The notes under the pieces are model-generated. The model was not told where the DNA came from. It did no database searches and was given only the letters and a program-made list of their open reading frames with translations. 64,000 nucleotides of DNA. It comes from Labilithrix sp. GTDB taxonomy: Bacteria; Myxococcota_A; Polyangia; Polyangiales; Polyangiaceae. Where the stretch lies: NCBI GenBank assembly GCA_019637195.1, contig JAHBWA010000019.1:27383-91382 (forward strand). Direction: 5' to 3'. The translations under genes and the position numbers were made by a program. Of this stretch, positions 16,992 to 25,321 are shown piece by piece (position 1 is the first letter of the stretch; every line of letters begins with the position of its first letter).

Positions 16992-18211
16992 TGCTTGCTT
17001 CCCTTGTCGACGTTGCGACGGAGCGCGACGTTCTCGCCGACGACCCAGACGTCGTCGGGACCGCTGCCGGAGACCGCGTGCAGGTGGCTCGTGAGCACGT
17101 CCCAGGTGTTGGTGGTGGCGGTGATGGCGAGCTTCGCGCCGTCCCAGTGATGGATCCTGCCGTACGTCCCGGCGAACCAGACGTCGTTCGGTGCGCTCCC
17201 CCAGATGTCGGAGGTGCGCTTGGTGCCGCCGCTCATGATCACTCGCTCCTGAGACCACTTCAGGACCGGATCGGTCGCGCTCGCCGTTCCGTGCACGAAG
17301 CCGCCGCTGCCGCGCAGCCAGACATCGTGTCGATCGTAGGCCCACACGGACGAGAACTGGTTGCCAGAGCCGTAGTTCAGCACGCCGTCGCCGACGGTCT
17401 GGCGCTCCCAGCCAGCGCCCTTGTCGAGGAAGAGCGCGCCGCCGTAGGAGAGCCAGTCGGTCGAGTGGCCCGAGACCCAGACGTCGAAGCCCGAGCACCA
17501 GACGTGGTGGAGGTCGAGCATCGCGGCCGGGCTCGACGTGGTCCACGACGGGTGGCCGTCCTCTGCGGTGTCCCCGTTCCACCGGAGGACCGTGCCCGAC
17601 GATCCGACGATCGTGAGGTTGCGCGGGTGGCCGTCGTCGCGAGCTCCCTCGCAGATGCCCAGCAGATCGGTCGTGACGCCGCTCGGGATCTCCGCCCAGC
17701 CCGTCCCGCCGGGGGCGCGGAAGATCGAGCCCTGGCCGCCGACGGCCCACAGGGCTCCTTCGTGATCCCCCCATACGCCGTAGAGGGGCTTCCCGGCGTC
17801 CCACACGACCGACCAGAGCGCCCCGTTCCAGCGGAGCACCAGGCCTTGCTCGCTGACCGCCCAGGCGTCGTTCGGGCCCGGCACCCAGACGTCCATCAGG
17901 GAGAGCGTCCCGCCGTCCGGGATCGGCAGCGGCGTCTTGCACCAGTCCACCGTGCAGGGATCGACGCCTGCGTCACCTCTCTCACCGACGGCGTCGCCGG
18001 GGTCCGCGTCGAGATCGGCCGCGCTGTCGAGACCGTCGTTCGGTCGCGATGCGTCCTCGACGGCGCGGGGGCCGCCGTCCGGCCCCGTCCACTCGGAGGC
18101 TCCCGTCCCGTCGTTCGCGCACGCGATGAGGAGCAGCACCGGCGCCGAGCCCCCCGCCGCGATGAGGAGCGCTCCGCGCGTGCCCATGGTTCTCAGGTTC
18201 GTCGCGCTCAT
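16988..18211 (-). CDS. Seven-blade propeller lipoprotein, P2 type (cluster A)
   Basis: 407 residues. Lipobox LLIACAN, then an Asp/Gly linker. Seven spaced repeats of the W/SGxxxDVWxxG kind follow: VPGPNDAWAVS, GDHEGALWAVG, a degenerate LTIVG blade, WCSGFDVWVSG, AYDRHDVWLRG, GSAPNDVWFAG and GSGPDDVWVVG. This predicts a single seven-bladed beta-propeller exposed at the envelope. It starts by ATGA overlap with P1 upstream and ends by GTGA overlap with RCC1 downstream. It is more diverged than the P2 proteins of clusters B and C. Automated pipelines may call such proteins BNR or YCF48-like; no enzymatic motif is seen. Confidence 0.85.
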   Translation of the reverse strand: MSATNLRTMGTRGALLIAAGGSAPVLLLIACANDGTGASEWTGPDGGPRAVEDASRPNDGLDSAADLDADPGDAVGERGDAGVDPCTVDWCKTPLPIPDGGTLSLMDVWVPGPNDAWAVSEQGLVLRWNGALWSVVWDAGKPLYGVWGDHEGALWAVGGQGSIFRAPGGTGWAEIPSGVTTDLLGICEGARDDGHPRNLTIVGSSGTVLRWNGDTAEDGHPSWTTSSPAAMLDLHHVWCSGFDVWVSGHSTDWLSYGGALFLDKGAGWERQTVGDGVLNYGSGNQFSSVWAYDRHDVWLRGSGGFVHGTASATDPVLKWSQERVIMSGGTKRTSDIWGSAPNDVWFAGTYGRIHHWDGAKLAITATTNTWDVLTSHLHAVSGSGPDDVWVVGENVALRRNVDKGSKQ

Positions 18212-19410
18212 CGTGAGCCTCCCGTCGGACCGCGTCGATGAAGGAGCACGCGCTGCCCCACGACCCAGACGTCATCCGGGCCGGATCCCCACACGCCCCA
18301 GAGCGGCGTCGAGGGCGGCAGCGACGGGGCCCGCGAGCGCGACCAGCTCGAGCCGTCACCGTGCAGGATGGTGCCCTCGTCGCCGACGGCCCACACGTCG
18401 GTGGCGCTGCTCGCCCATACCGCGTGCAGGGCGTGGGTCGTGTCGGCGTCGGAGGCCGCCCAGCGGAGCTGCCCCGCCGGATCAGGCGTGAAGTGACGGA
18501 TCGTGCCTCTGTCCCCGACGACCCAGACGTCGTCGGCCGCCGTCCCCCACACGCCGCGGAGGTCCGCGTACGTGTTGCTGTTGACCTGGGACCACTGCAC
18601 CATGCCGCCCCAGAAGCCGTCGCTGTGGAAGATTCGGCCCCTCTCGCCGATCATCCAGATGTCGCGCGGGCTCGACCCCCAGATGGCCCAGAGGTTGAAC
18701 CCTATCGAGGCGCTGCGTTCACCGAACGCCACTGCCAGCTTCGGCCCTTCGGGGACCCAGCCCTCGGAGCGCGAGCACTTGTCGAACGCAAGAGCCCCGG
18801 GCGCGCCGGTCGTGGCCTGGAGCACCCAGACGTCGGTGGACGAGCTGCCCCAGACGGCGCGGAGGCCGATCGGCAAGTACGAGGTCGCGCCCGGGCGCTT
18901 GATGACCTCGAAGCTCGAAAAGTCCGCGCCGCTCTTGGTCCAACCGCGCGAGTGGAGGAGATCGGTCGCGCTGAAGGCCCACACGTCGTCGGGGCCGGTC
19001 CCCCAGATGCCGAAGAGCGGCCTCGGCTGTCCGGCGTCGGTCTCCACGCGCTCGGCGCTCCACGTGGAGCCGTCCCAGTGGAAGACGGCGCCGTTCGAGC
19101 CGACCGTCCACACGTCGTCGGGGCCGCTGCCCCAGATCCCGTAGAGGGCCGCCTTGTCGTCGGGCATGTCCACGCGACACCACCCGTCTTCGCTGCAGCG
19201 CTCGTCCGTGGTCGCGTCTCCGCCGTCCAGCGACGCGTCGGCGTGCGTCCCGCCGTCCGCGACGGCAGGCCCGCCGCCATCGCCGGGCTGGGCGTCGCTC
19301 TCGCTCGGATCGTCCGTGCCGGCGGCGCACCCGACGGTGCGCACGGCGAGCACGAGCGCTGCCGTCAGGACGAGGGCGCTCCGCAGGGCGTCGGGGCTCC
19401 GCGGGCTCAC
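18208..19410 (-). CDS. Seven-blade propeller lipoprotein, P1 type (cluster A)
   Basis: 400 residues from a GTG that overlaps the stop of the Cys-rich gene as GTGA (19407-19410). The frame is open further upstream, but only as the shadow of that gene. Signal and lipobox VRTVGCAAG, Asp/Gly linker, a conserved C..DGWCRV entry, then seven blades. These are GSGPDDVWTVG, GTGPDDVWAFS, GSSSTDVWVLQ, GSSPRDIWMIG, GTAADDVWVVG, ASSATDVWAVG and GSGPDDVWVVG. The C-terminus VLLHRRGP closes the ring. Counterparts: 32622-33842 (B) and 40696-41898 (C). Confidence 0.88.
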   Translation of the reverse strand: MSPRSPDALRSALVLTAALVLAVRTVGCAAGTDDPSESDAQPGDGGGPAVADGGTHADASLDGGDATTDERCSEDGWCRVDMPDDKAALYGIWGSGPDDVWTVGSNGAVFHWDGSTWSAERVETDAGQPRPLFGIWGTGPDDVWAFSATDLLHSRGWTKSGADFSSFEVIKRPGATSYLPIGLRAVWGSSSTDVWVLQATTGAPGALAFDKCSRSEGWVPEGPKLAVAFGERSASIGFNLWAIWGSSPRDIWMIGERGRIFHSDGFWGGMVQWSQVNSNTYADLRGVWGTAADDVWVVGDRGTIRHFTPDPAGQLRWAASDADTTHALHAVWASSATDVWAVGDEGTILHGDGSSWSRSRAPSLPPSTPLWGVWGSGPDDVWVVGQRVLLHRRGPTGGSR

Positions 19411-20540
19411 TTGAGGACTCCGTCGGGGCAGGGCTCGGTGGCGCAGGCGCCGTCGATGCACGCTTGTCCCGTCTCGCACGACACGCCGCAGGCGCCGCAG
19501 TTTCGCGGGTCGCGGAAGATGTCGACCTCGCATCCGTCCAGCTCGACCTGATTGCAGTCGGAATAGCCGACTCGACAGGACAGCCCGCATCGCCCGAACT
19601 CGCACGTAGCGGTCGAGTTGGCGCGATCGGAGCACCGGAGCCCGCACGAGCCGCAGTGCTGGACGTCGGTCTCGAAGTCGGGGAGACAGTCACAGCCGGA
19701 CGGTCCCGGATCGCACTGGCAGGTCCCGTTGATGCAGGCCTCTCCCGCAGCGCACTGCTTGCCGCAGCCGCCGCAGTTCATCGGATCCCTGCGGGAGTTG
19801 ACCTCACAGCCGTCCGCGAGGTCGCCGTTGCAATCGAGCCAATCCGCCGTGCACTTGAGGTGATTGCACGTTCGATTCTCGCACCCGTAACCCATCTGCG
19901 GGGGCGGGGCGGGGAATCCGGGCGGGAACGAGGGGCAACTGTTGAAGCACTCGCCGCAGTTGTTGGAGTCGTTGTCCAGGTTCACGCACTGCGACATGCA
20001 GAGCACCTCGTTGGCTTTGCACGTCTTGCACGCCCCTACCTCGCAGATCGAGCCGTCGGGGCAGACGTCGCCGCACCCGCCGCAATTCTGGTTCGTACCG
20101 AGCGCGGTCTCGCAGCCGTCTTCGATGCGGTTGTTGCAATCTGCATTGAACTGGCTGACGCAGGTCATCTGGCAGGCGCCGCCCACGCACTTCCACTCTG
20201 CGCGGAGGTCGTTGGTGCGCCAGAGGTCCGTCGGGCACGCGTTGCCACAGCTCCCGCAGTTGAGCGGATCGGTCGAGAGGTCGATGTCGCAGAGGAACTT
20301 CGAGTCCGCGCACGTGTCGAACGGCGCCTGGCACGTCGCGGACGCGCACATGGGGACGAGCGCGGGCGCCTCCGCGTCGTCACCCTCGGAGCCGGCTGCC
20401 CCCGCGTCGGAGGAGGGGATGAAGACGGGCGGGGGTTCGTCCACGCCGAAGCCGAGCGACTCGCGGCTCGAGCACGCTGGAATGACGAAGGATGCGAGCG
20501 TGAGGGCGAGCGACGCCCCCAGGATGCGTTGATTCAGCAT
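19407..20540 (-). CDS. Six-module Cys-rich lipoprotein (cluster A)
   Basis: 377 residues. The ATG has a strong GAGGAG six bases upstream. Lipobox VIPACSS, then six modules carrying NCGSCGNAC, NCGGCGDVC, NCGECFNSC, NCGGCGKQC, HCGSCGLRC and NCGACGVSC. Several are preceded by a DCN..DGCE calcium-loop-like motif (ADCNNRIEDGCE, LDCNGDLADGCE). The dense disulfide pattern and export signal point to a rigid extracellular rod. Similar proteins in myxobacterial genomes are often misnamed tryptophan synthase alpha chain; nothing here supports that. The counterparts in clusters B and C also have exactly six modules. Confidence 0.88.
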   Translation of the reverse strand: MLNQRILGASLALTLASFVIPACSSRESLGFGVDEPPPVFIPSSDAGAAGSEGDDAEAPALVPMCASATCQAPFDTCADSKFLCDIDLSTDPLNCGSCGNACPTDLWRTNDLRAEWKCVGGACQMTCVSQFNADCNNRIEDGCETALGTNQNCGGCGDVCPDGSICEVGACKTCKANEVLCMSQCVNLDNDSNNCGECFNSCPSFPPGFPAPPPQMGYGCENRTCNHLKCTADWLDCNGDLADGCEVNSRRDPMNCGGCGKQCAAGEACINGTCQCDPGPSGCDCLPDFETDVQHCGSCGLRCSDRANSTATCEFGRCGLSCRVGYSDCNQVELDGCEVDIFRDPRNCGACGVSCETGQACIDGACATEPCPDGVLK

Positions 20541-20571
20541 GATTCTCCTCGGGAGTCCGAGAGCGACTACG

Positions 20572-21423
20572 TCATCGAGCAGGTGTGGGCGGGTCCTCGG
20601 GGGCGGGACCGGCGCCGCGGAGCGTCGTGGTGACACGACGCGCGAACAGTCCGCGGGGGTGCTGGGCCAGGAAGCCGTCGCCGAGCCGGCGTGCTTCGTC
20701 GCTTCGCCCGCTCCGCGCGAGCGCCTCGATGCGCAGCACCGCGACCTCGACGGAGAACGCGCCCGCGGGGAACTCGGCGTCGTACGCATCGAGCTCGCCG
20801 AGCGCGCGCGCAGCGTGACCGCCCGCGAGCGCCGAGCGCGCGGCCGTCACGCGGGCGAGCTCGCGGCCGAGGGTCGATTCGACGCGCGCAGGAGCACCGC
20901 TGCGGGTGGTTGGGGCGCGCGCCCCAAGTTCGGCAGGCGCGTCCGGCGCCGGCTGTGCCGGGCGCGCGCCGCGAGGAGCGGGCGCAGGGCGATTCGGGGC
21001 AGCGACGTCGGTGGCCTCTTCGGCGGGCGGCGGTTCGCCCGGCGCCGCCGCGTGCGGCGGCTGCGGAGACGCAGGCGCGGCGATCGTCGCGACCATCTCG
21101 GGCGTCGCGGCCGGAGCCGGAGGAGCTACGGCGGCCGCCTCGGGCGCAGCCGCGGTCTCCGCGTCGTCGCCCGAGAGGCCGACGACGGCGATGGACGCCG
21201 CGCCGACCGCGAGCGCGAGGCCGACGACCTGAGCCACTCGGGCTCCGGCGCCGCCCCAGGCAGAGGACCGGCCCGCCGAGGCCGTCGAGGCCGGCAGGTT
21301 CAGCGCCGCGAGCAGCTGCTCCCGCGCCTCCGGGGGAGGCACGTCGTCGCGGGCGGAGGCGAGGACGTCTCGCTCGAGCTGATCGAGCTCACTCTCGAGC
21401 GACATATCGTCGGGCTCGGCCAC
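20572..21423 (-). CDS. Membrane anti-sigma candidate with TPR-like C-terminus (cluster A)
   Basis: 283 residues. The cytoplasmic N-terminus (1-62) is acidic and helical (LESELDQLERDVL); one membrane helix follows at about 63-84 (VVGLALAVGAASIAVVGL). A long Ala/Pro-rich periplasmic linker leads to a helical C-terminal domain with HAARALGELDAYDAEFP and EALARSGRSDEARRLGDGF, a TPR-like pair. It starts one base after the sigma gene's stop. Position and topology are those of an ECF anti-sigma factor, but the zinc-type HxxxCxxC motif is absent. The same layout recurs in clusters B and C. Anti-sigma function is inferred. Confidence 0.75.
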   Translation of the reverse strand: MAEPDDMSLESELDQLERDVLASARDDVPPPEAREQLLAALNLPASTASAGRSSAWGGAGARVAQVVGLALAVGAASIAVVGLSGDDAETAAAPEAAAVAPPAPAATPEMVATIAAPASPQPPHAAAPGEPPPAEEATDVAAPNRPAPAPRGARPAQPAPDAPAELGARAPTTRSGAPARVESTLGRELARVTAARSALAGGHAARALGELDAYDAEFPAGAFSVEVAVLRIEALARSGRSDEARRLGDGFLAQHPRGLFARRVTTTLRGAGPAPEDPPTPAR

Positions 21424-21424
21424 G

Positions 21425-22012
21425 TCAGACTCCTTTCCTTCGCGCGCGAAGGCGGTGGATGCCGGCCTGGAAGTCTTCGCGGGCGCGCCGCAGGCGCGAC
21501 ACCACCGTGCTGACCGGAATCTGCAGGGTCACCGCGACCTCCGCGGAGGTCTGCTCCTCGAGGACGGAGAGCACGAAGACCGCGCGGCGCTCGTCCGGCA
21601 TGCTGGCGAGGATCTCGTCGAGCGCTGCCCGAGCGTCCTCGCGATCGAGGCGGGCCTCCGCGGCCGGGAGGACGATCTGCGCGTGCGGAGCCTCCTCCTC
21701 GGGGACCTCGCGGAGGTTCGCGCGCGCGCGACGCACGTTGGCGGCGACGCGCATGGCGATCCCGAAGACGTACGAGCGCTCCTTCCCGGCCTCGAGGTTC
21801 GCGAGCTTTCGGGAGAGCACGATGAAGACCTGCTGAGCGGCGTCGTCGGTCTCCGGCGGGGAGACTCCGAGCCTCCGCAACGACCGCCAGACGAAGTCGT
21901 AGTGCTCGAGCACCATGCCGCGCAGACGCTCGTCCATCGAGGGATCCCTCTTCGAGGATGCACCCTCGGCGTCTTCGAACGCCGGCCTCGCGATGGTAGA
22001 CACTGCGACCAC
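21425..22012 (-). CDS. ECF RNA polymerase sigma factor (cluster A)
   Basis: 195 residues from a GTG (complement 22010-22012). Region 2 includes RRLGVSPPETDDAAQQVFIVL and RSYVFGIAMRVAANVRR. Region 4 includes LASMPDERRAVFVLSVLEEQT and the helix-turn-helix AEVAVTLQIPVSTVVSRLRRA. Length and two-domain layout are standard for ECF factors. It heads the run of envelope genes down to 12222 and is immediately followed by the anti-sigma candidate. GATGGAGAC just before the start (complement of 22020-22028) resembles part of the motif found before the cluster C sigma gene. Confidence 0.92.
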   Translation of the reverse strand: MVAVSTIARPAFEDAEGASSKRDPSMDERLRGMVLEHYDFVWRSLRRLGVSPPETDDAAQQVFIVLSRKLANLEAGKERSYVFGIAMRVAANVRRARANLREVPEEEAPHAQIVLPAAEARLDREDARAALDEILASMPDERRAVFVLSVLEEQTSAEVAVTLQIPVSTVVSRLRRAREDFQAGIHRLRARRKGV

Positions 22013-22128
22013 GACCTAAGTCTCCATCGTCAGCAATGTCGACCGGCGCGATCCACGCGTCGAAAATCGTCAGCGGCGTGCTCGAAGCCGGGCGCGCGGC
22101 GCGAACAAGCTCATCCATTTGCGCGTTT

Positions 22129-23175
22129 TTACGGCAAATGCGCGATGAATCCGAGGCCGATGAACGGCGAGATCGCCGGGGCTCGGTACGCGACGGGCTC
22201 TGCGTAGGGCTCGAAGAAGAGCTCCTTCCGCAGCACCGGCGCCCGCGCTCCGAGCGTCATCTCGACGGAGAACGCGGGCATCGGTCTCCACGCGATCCTG
22301 GCGGCGCCGCCAAGGCTGAGCCAGAGGTAGGACGCGTCGACGGCGGGGCGAGGCACGACGACGCTTGCTTCGAGCAGGCCGACCTCGGCGTTGAAGCACG
22401 GCCCGACGCGGAGCTGTGGCTCGCGAAGGACGTCCACGCACCCCGCCGCCGTGAGCTCGCTCCAGCGGATCGCGACGACCCCGCGCGACGACGCGATTGG
22501 CTCGCGCGTGCTCCGGGCGGCGCCCACACGAACCGTCGGATCCAGCGGCGCCGGCAGGGTGAGCTGAGCGAACCACGCGCCCATGAGGACGGCGTTGCGA
22601 TTGCCGTTGACCTCGAAGCCTGCGCCCAGAGCCGCGGAGAGGCGCTTGCGCGGGACGGCCGGACGCGGCGTCCCGCGTCGCTGAGGACGGCGGGCGGCGC
22701 GGGCGCTCGACTTCGGCGGGCTCGCGGGCGCAGGCGGTGGTTCGGCGACGCTCGCCTCTTCGGGACCGTGGGAGGCGAGGCGCTCGGCCTCCTCGCCGAT
22801 CGCGATGGCGGCCATCAGGCTCAACGCGCCGACCACGTCCTCGCAGGAGGTCGACGCCGCGCTCCGGTGCACGCTCACGCCGGAGAACGAGAGCTCGAGC
22901 GTGCCGTGGCTGACGGCACCTCGTCGCTCGACCCGAACCGCGAGATCGATCGCCGGCTCGTCGGGCCGAGCCTCCCGGATGTGTGCCAGATGAGCCTCCA
23001 GGCGCTCACCCATGCCCGGCGCCGTCGGACAGCCTTCGTGGAGCGACTCCGAGATCCGCACCGCCACCGGCAGCGGCGGCGCCGCCGCGGACGTCTTCGC
23101 GCAGAGAGCCGTCGCGAGGACCATCGCCGGCGTCAAGCGCCGCCCCGCTCTCGTCTTTCCTTCACTCCGGTGCAC
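22129..23175 (-). CDS. Outer-membrane-type sensor/barrel candidate (cluster A)
   Basis: 348 residues from a GTG; the secretory signal is MVLATALCAKTSAAA. The N-terminal domain contains CPTAPGMGERLEAHL and ends SCEDVVGALSLMAAIAIGEEAE. After a basic Pro-rich linker, the C-terminal half has alternating amphipathic strands (SAALGAGFEVNGNRNAVLMG, LWLSLGGAARIAWRP), consistent with a small barrel. The relatives at 28846 and 44519 have the same two-part plan and also sit directly upstream of an ECF sigma gene. A sensor role is inferred from that conserved position. Confidence 0.75.
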   Translation of the reverse strand: MHRSEGKTRAGRRLTPAMVLATALCAKTSAAAPPLPVAVRISESLHEGCPTAPGMGERLEAHLAHIREARPDEPAIDLAVRVERRGAVSHGTLELSFSGVSVHRSAASTSCEDVVGALSLMAAIAIGEEAERLASHGPEEASVAEPPPAPASPPKSSARAARRPQRRGTPRPAVPRKRLSAALGAGFEVNGNRNAVLMGAWFAQLTLPAPLDPTVRVGAARSTREPIASSRGVVAIRWSELTAAGCVDVLREPQLRVGPCFNAEVGLLEASVVVPRPAVDASYLWLSLGGAARIAWRPMPAFSVEMTLGARAPVLRKELFFEPYAEPVAYRAPAISPFIGLGFIAHLP

Positions 23176-23386
23176 GCGAGCAGCAAGGAGAGCATGGGGA
23201 GTCGCCGCGCGCAGCCTCCTCCCGCGAGCGGCGCTGTGGTCAGCGAGCCGAGCGCGGGAGCCAGACCCCTGCGCGCGAACGAGCGTCCCCGGCGTCGGCG
23301 CCGCCGTGCGCGCAGCGTGCGCGCGAGCTCCCGATTCGTGGACCTACCGCGGTGACTTCGCTTCGGAGATACTCGCGCTCGTGGAG

Positions 23387-24049
23387 ATGACTTACCGAGC
23401 GAGCGCCGAGCGGGTTCGCGCGTCGATCCAGGATGGGTCGCATCGGCCCGCGCGCTTCCTCGCGGCGCTCCGTCGGGTCCGTCCCGCGGAGCGCGACGCC
23501 TGGCTCGACCTGGTGCTGGGGCTCGGAGAGCTTCCGGACGACGATCCCGAGCTCCCCAGAGGCTGCGTGCCCTACCTGCCGTGCCCGGTCGTCGATCTCC
23601 TGGCGCTCGTCGAGTGTGTCCCGGTGCGTGCGTCGGACGTCTTCGTCGACGTCGGCTCGGGCGTGGGGCGCGCCGCGATGTTCGTTCACCTGCTGACCGG
23701 TGCGTCCGCGATCGGTCTCGAGATACAGCGCCGGTTGGTCTTCGAGGCGCGCGATCTCTCCGCGCGGTTGCTCGTCTCGCGCGCTCCGTCGGTCGAGGGA
23801 GACGCCGCCGAGCTCGCGAGATTCGTTCCGATAGGGACGATATTCTTCCTCTACTGCCCGTTCAGCGGAGAGCGGCTCACGAAGGTGCTGGCCGGCCTCG
23901 AGCCCATCGCGCGGACCAGGACGATCCGGGTGTGCTGCGTCGACGTGGCGCTCCCGCGGTGCGGCTGGCTCACGCTCGAGAGCTCGCCGCGGCTCGGCCT
24001 CGAGATCCACCGGAGCACCTACTGCGCGCCGGCGACGCGACCCTCGTAG
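23387..24049 (+). CDS. Class I SAM-dependent methyltransferase
   Basis: About 220 residues from the ATG at 23387; the frame is open further upstream, so the start is uncertain. The SAM-binding motif I is VFVDVGSGVGRAAMF, preceded by RGCVPYLPCPVVDLL and followed by AIGLEIQ (acidic ribose ligand) and FFLYCPFSGERL (motif IV position). The fold is a Rossmann methyltransferase; the substrate is unknown. The gene lies between cluster A and the flavin-GNAT gene, transcribed toward the latter, and is not obviously part of either. A GCGATCG/CGATCGC inverted repeat (24049-24083) spans the convergent junction. Confidence 0.8.
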   Translation: MTYRASAERVRASIQDGSHRPARFLAALRRVRPAERDAWLDLVLGLGELPDDDPELPRGCVPYLPCPVVDLLALVECVPVRASDVFVDVGSGVGRAAMFVHLLTGASAIGLEIQRRLVFEARDLSARLLVSRAPSVEGDAAELARFVPIGTIFFLYCPFSGERLTKVLAGLEPIARTRTIRVCCVDVALPRCGWLTLESSPRLGLEIHRSTYCAPATRPS

Positions 24050-24068
24050 CGATCGGGATCGGGGGCTC

Positions 24069-25244
24069 TCACCTCTCGATCGCGAGGCCAGGGCTGGAGC
24101 GGATCATCTCGATCGAGCGCCACGCGTGGCGCGGCGCTTCGGAGAGCTCGAGGAAGCCGAGGCGGCGGTAGAACCCGTCCGCGTCGCGGGTCGTCAGGCG
24201 CACGTGGCGCGCGGCGCGCACGGCCGGATGATCGAGGAGCAGCTCCATCACCGCCGTGCCGGCGCCCGCGCGGCGATGATCGTCACGCACGACGACGTCG
24301 TAGATCCACGCGACCTTGCCGTCGGAGGTCGCCCTCGCGAGCGCGACGAGCGCCCCCGTTCGGGCGTCGCGCGCGGTGACGACGGCAGGCGAGGCGAGGA
24401 ACGCCGCCAGGACCGCCTCACGCGGTACGCCCGCGAGCCAGTAGGCCTCGTCGAGGAGGGGCGCGATCTCGTCGAGCTCCGATGCGGCGAGCATGCACGC
24501 GAGGCGGAGCCCGCCGCGCTCGAACAGCGGCGGCGTGAGCTCCGGGAACCGGCGGACGAGCGCGTCGACCGCGCGGGCGTCGCCGGGACCGCCGCGCCTC
24601 CAGAGCTGCGTGACGACGCGCCGGCGCTCCTCGAGCCGCCCGTTCTGTCCGAGCTTCGCCTTGCAGACGACCTCGTCGAGCCGAACGCCGGCGACGAGGA
24701 GCCCGCGGACGGCCTTCGCGTAGAGCGGGTCGTCGCTCCGGATCGGGACGTGGCGTCCCTCGGGCTGGTACTTCGCCATCAGCGCCTGGAGGACGCGCGC
24801 CTTGACGTCGGGGGCGGTGATCTCTTCGAGGACTCCACGGACCTGCGCGCTCACGTAGTAGGTGGTCGCGGGGCACGCGCGGTCGGGATCGACGAACCAG
24901 CTCGGGATCTCGGCGACGATCTCGTGCGCCGCGATCACCGCCTGGCGACCGAGGCCGTCGAGCTTCTCGCCGGCCGGCGCGCCGTGGAACGCGAGGACGT
25001 CGCCGTCGACGACGCCGTGGACCGCGCGCAGGATCGGCCGTCCGTCGTCGGCGGTGGTCGCGACGTGAACGACCGGCGCCCGCTGGAGGAGCGCGCGGCC
25101 CTCCTCGGCCGAGCTGCGGAAGGCAGCCCTCCGCATGGTCGGCGCGCCGCGGTTCGCGGGGCTCGGAGCGGCGCTCGGATCCGACGGACGCTCCGCGAGC
25201 GCCGTCGACTTCGCCGGCGCCGCCTCCCGTGTGCGCTCGTTCAT
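24069..25244 (-). CDS. Fusion of PNPOx-like flavin domain and GNAT acetyltransferase
   Basis: 391 residues. Residues ~38-210 form a split-barrel flavin-binding domain (VVHVATTADDGRPILRAVHG, AFHGAPAGEKLD, WFVDPDRACPATTYY) of the pyridoxamine-phosphate-oxidase-like class. Residues ~240-391 are a GNAT domain with the acetyl-CoA loop VVRDDHRRAGAGTAVMELL and the FYRRLGF strand. It is divergent from a MocR-type regulator across a 77-base gap holding a palindrome. MocR proteins often control neighbouring vitamin B6-linked genes, so a link to B6 or amine metabolism is plausible. Substrates are unknown. The single-chain fusion is seen directly: one uninterrupted frame. Confidence 0.85.
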   Translation of the reverse strand: MNERTREAAPAKSTALAERPSDPSAAPSPANRGAPTMRRAAFRSSAEEGRALLQRAPVVHVATTADDGRPILRAVHGVVDGDVLAFHGAPAGEKLDGLGRQAVIAAHEIVAEIPSWFVDPDRACPATTYYVSAQVRGVLEEITAPDVKARVLQALMAKYQPEGRHVPIRSDDPLYAKAVRGLLVAGVRLDEVVCKAKLGQNGRLEERRRVVTQLWRRGGPGDARAVDALVRRFPELTPPLFERGGLRLACMLAASELDEIAPLLDEAYWLAGVPREAVLAAFLASPAVVTARDARTGALVALARATSDGKVAWIYDVVVRDDHRRAGAGTAVMELLLDHPAVRAARHVRLTTRDADGFYRRLGFLELSEAPRHAWRSIEMIRSSPGLAIER

Positions 25245-25264
25245 GGCGCCAAGATGGCCCGAGA

Positions 25265-25286
25265 CTGGTACCTTGATGAGTACCAG
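25265..25286. promoter_or_regulatory. Palindromic operator between MocR gene and PNPOx-GNAT gene
   Basis: CTGGTAC and GTACCAG are perfect 7-bp arms separated by 8 bases, with a further half-site-like ACCAG at 25303-25307. It sits midway between the divergent starts at 25244 and 25322. MocR regulators bind two or three spaced half-sites in such divergent regions, so this is the likely binding site of the neighbouring regulator. No promoter boxes are clear. Confidence 0.65.
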
Positions 25287-25321
25287 ATTTACGATTTTCG
25301 ACAGACCAGTGGGAGCGCGCC

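Noticed and set aside
19407..20540. Tryptophan synthase alpha chain, a name often given to such Cys-rich proteins
   Set aside because: No TIM-barrel motifs; the protein is an exported disulfide-rich lipoprotein.
23012..23386. Upstream extension of the methyltransferase
   Set aside because: It overlaps the divergent cluster A barrel gene start and has low-complexity content; the conserved fold begins after 23387.
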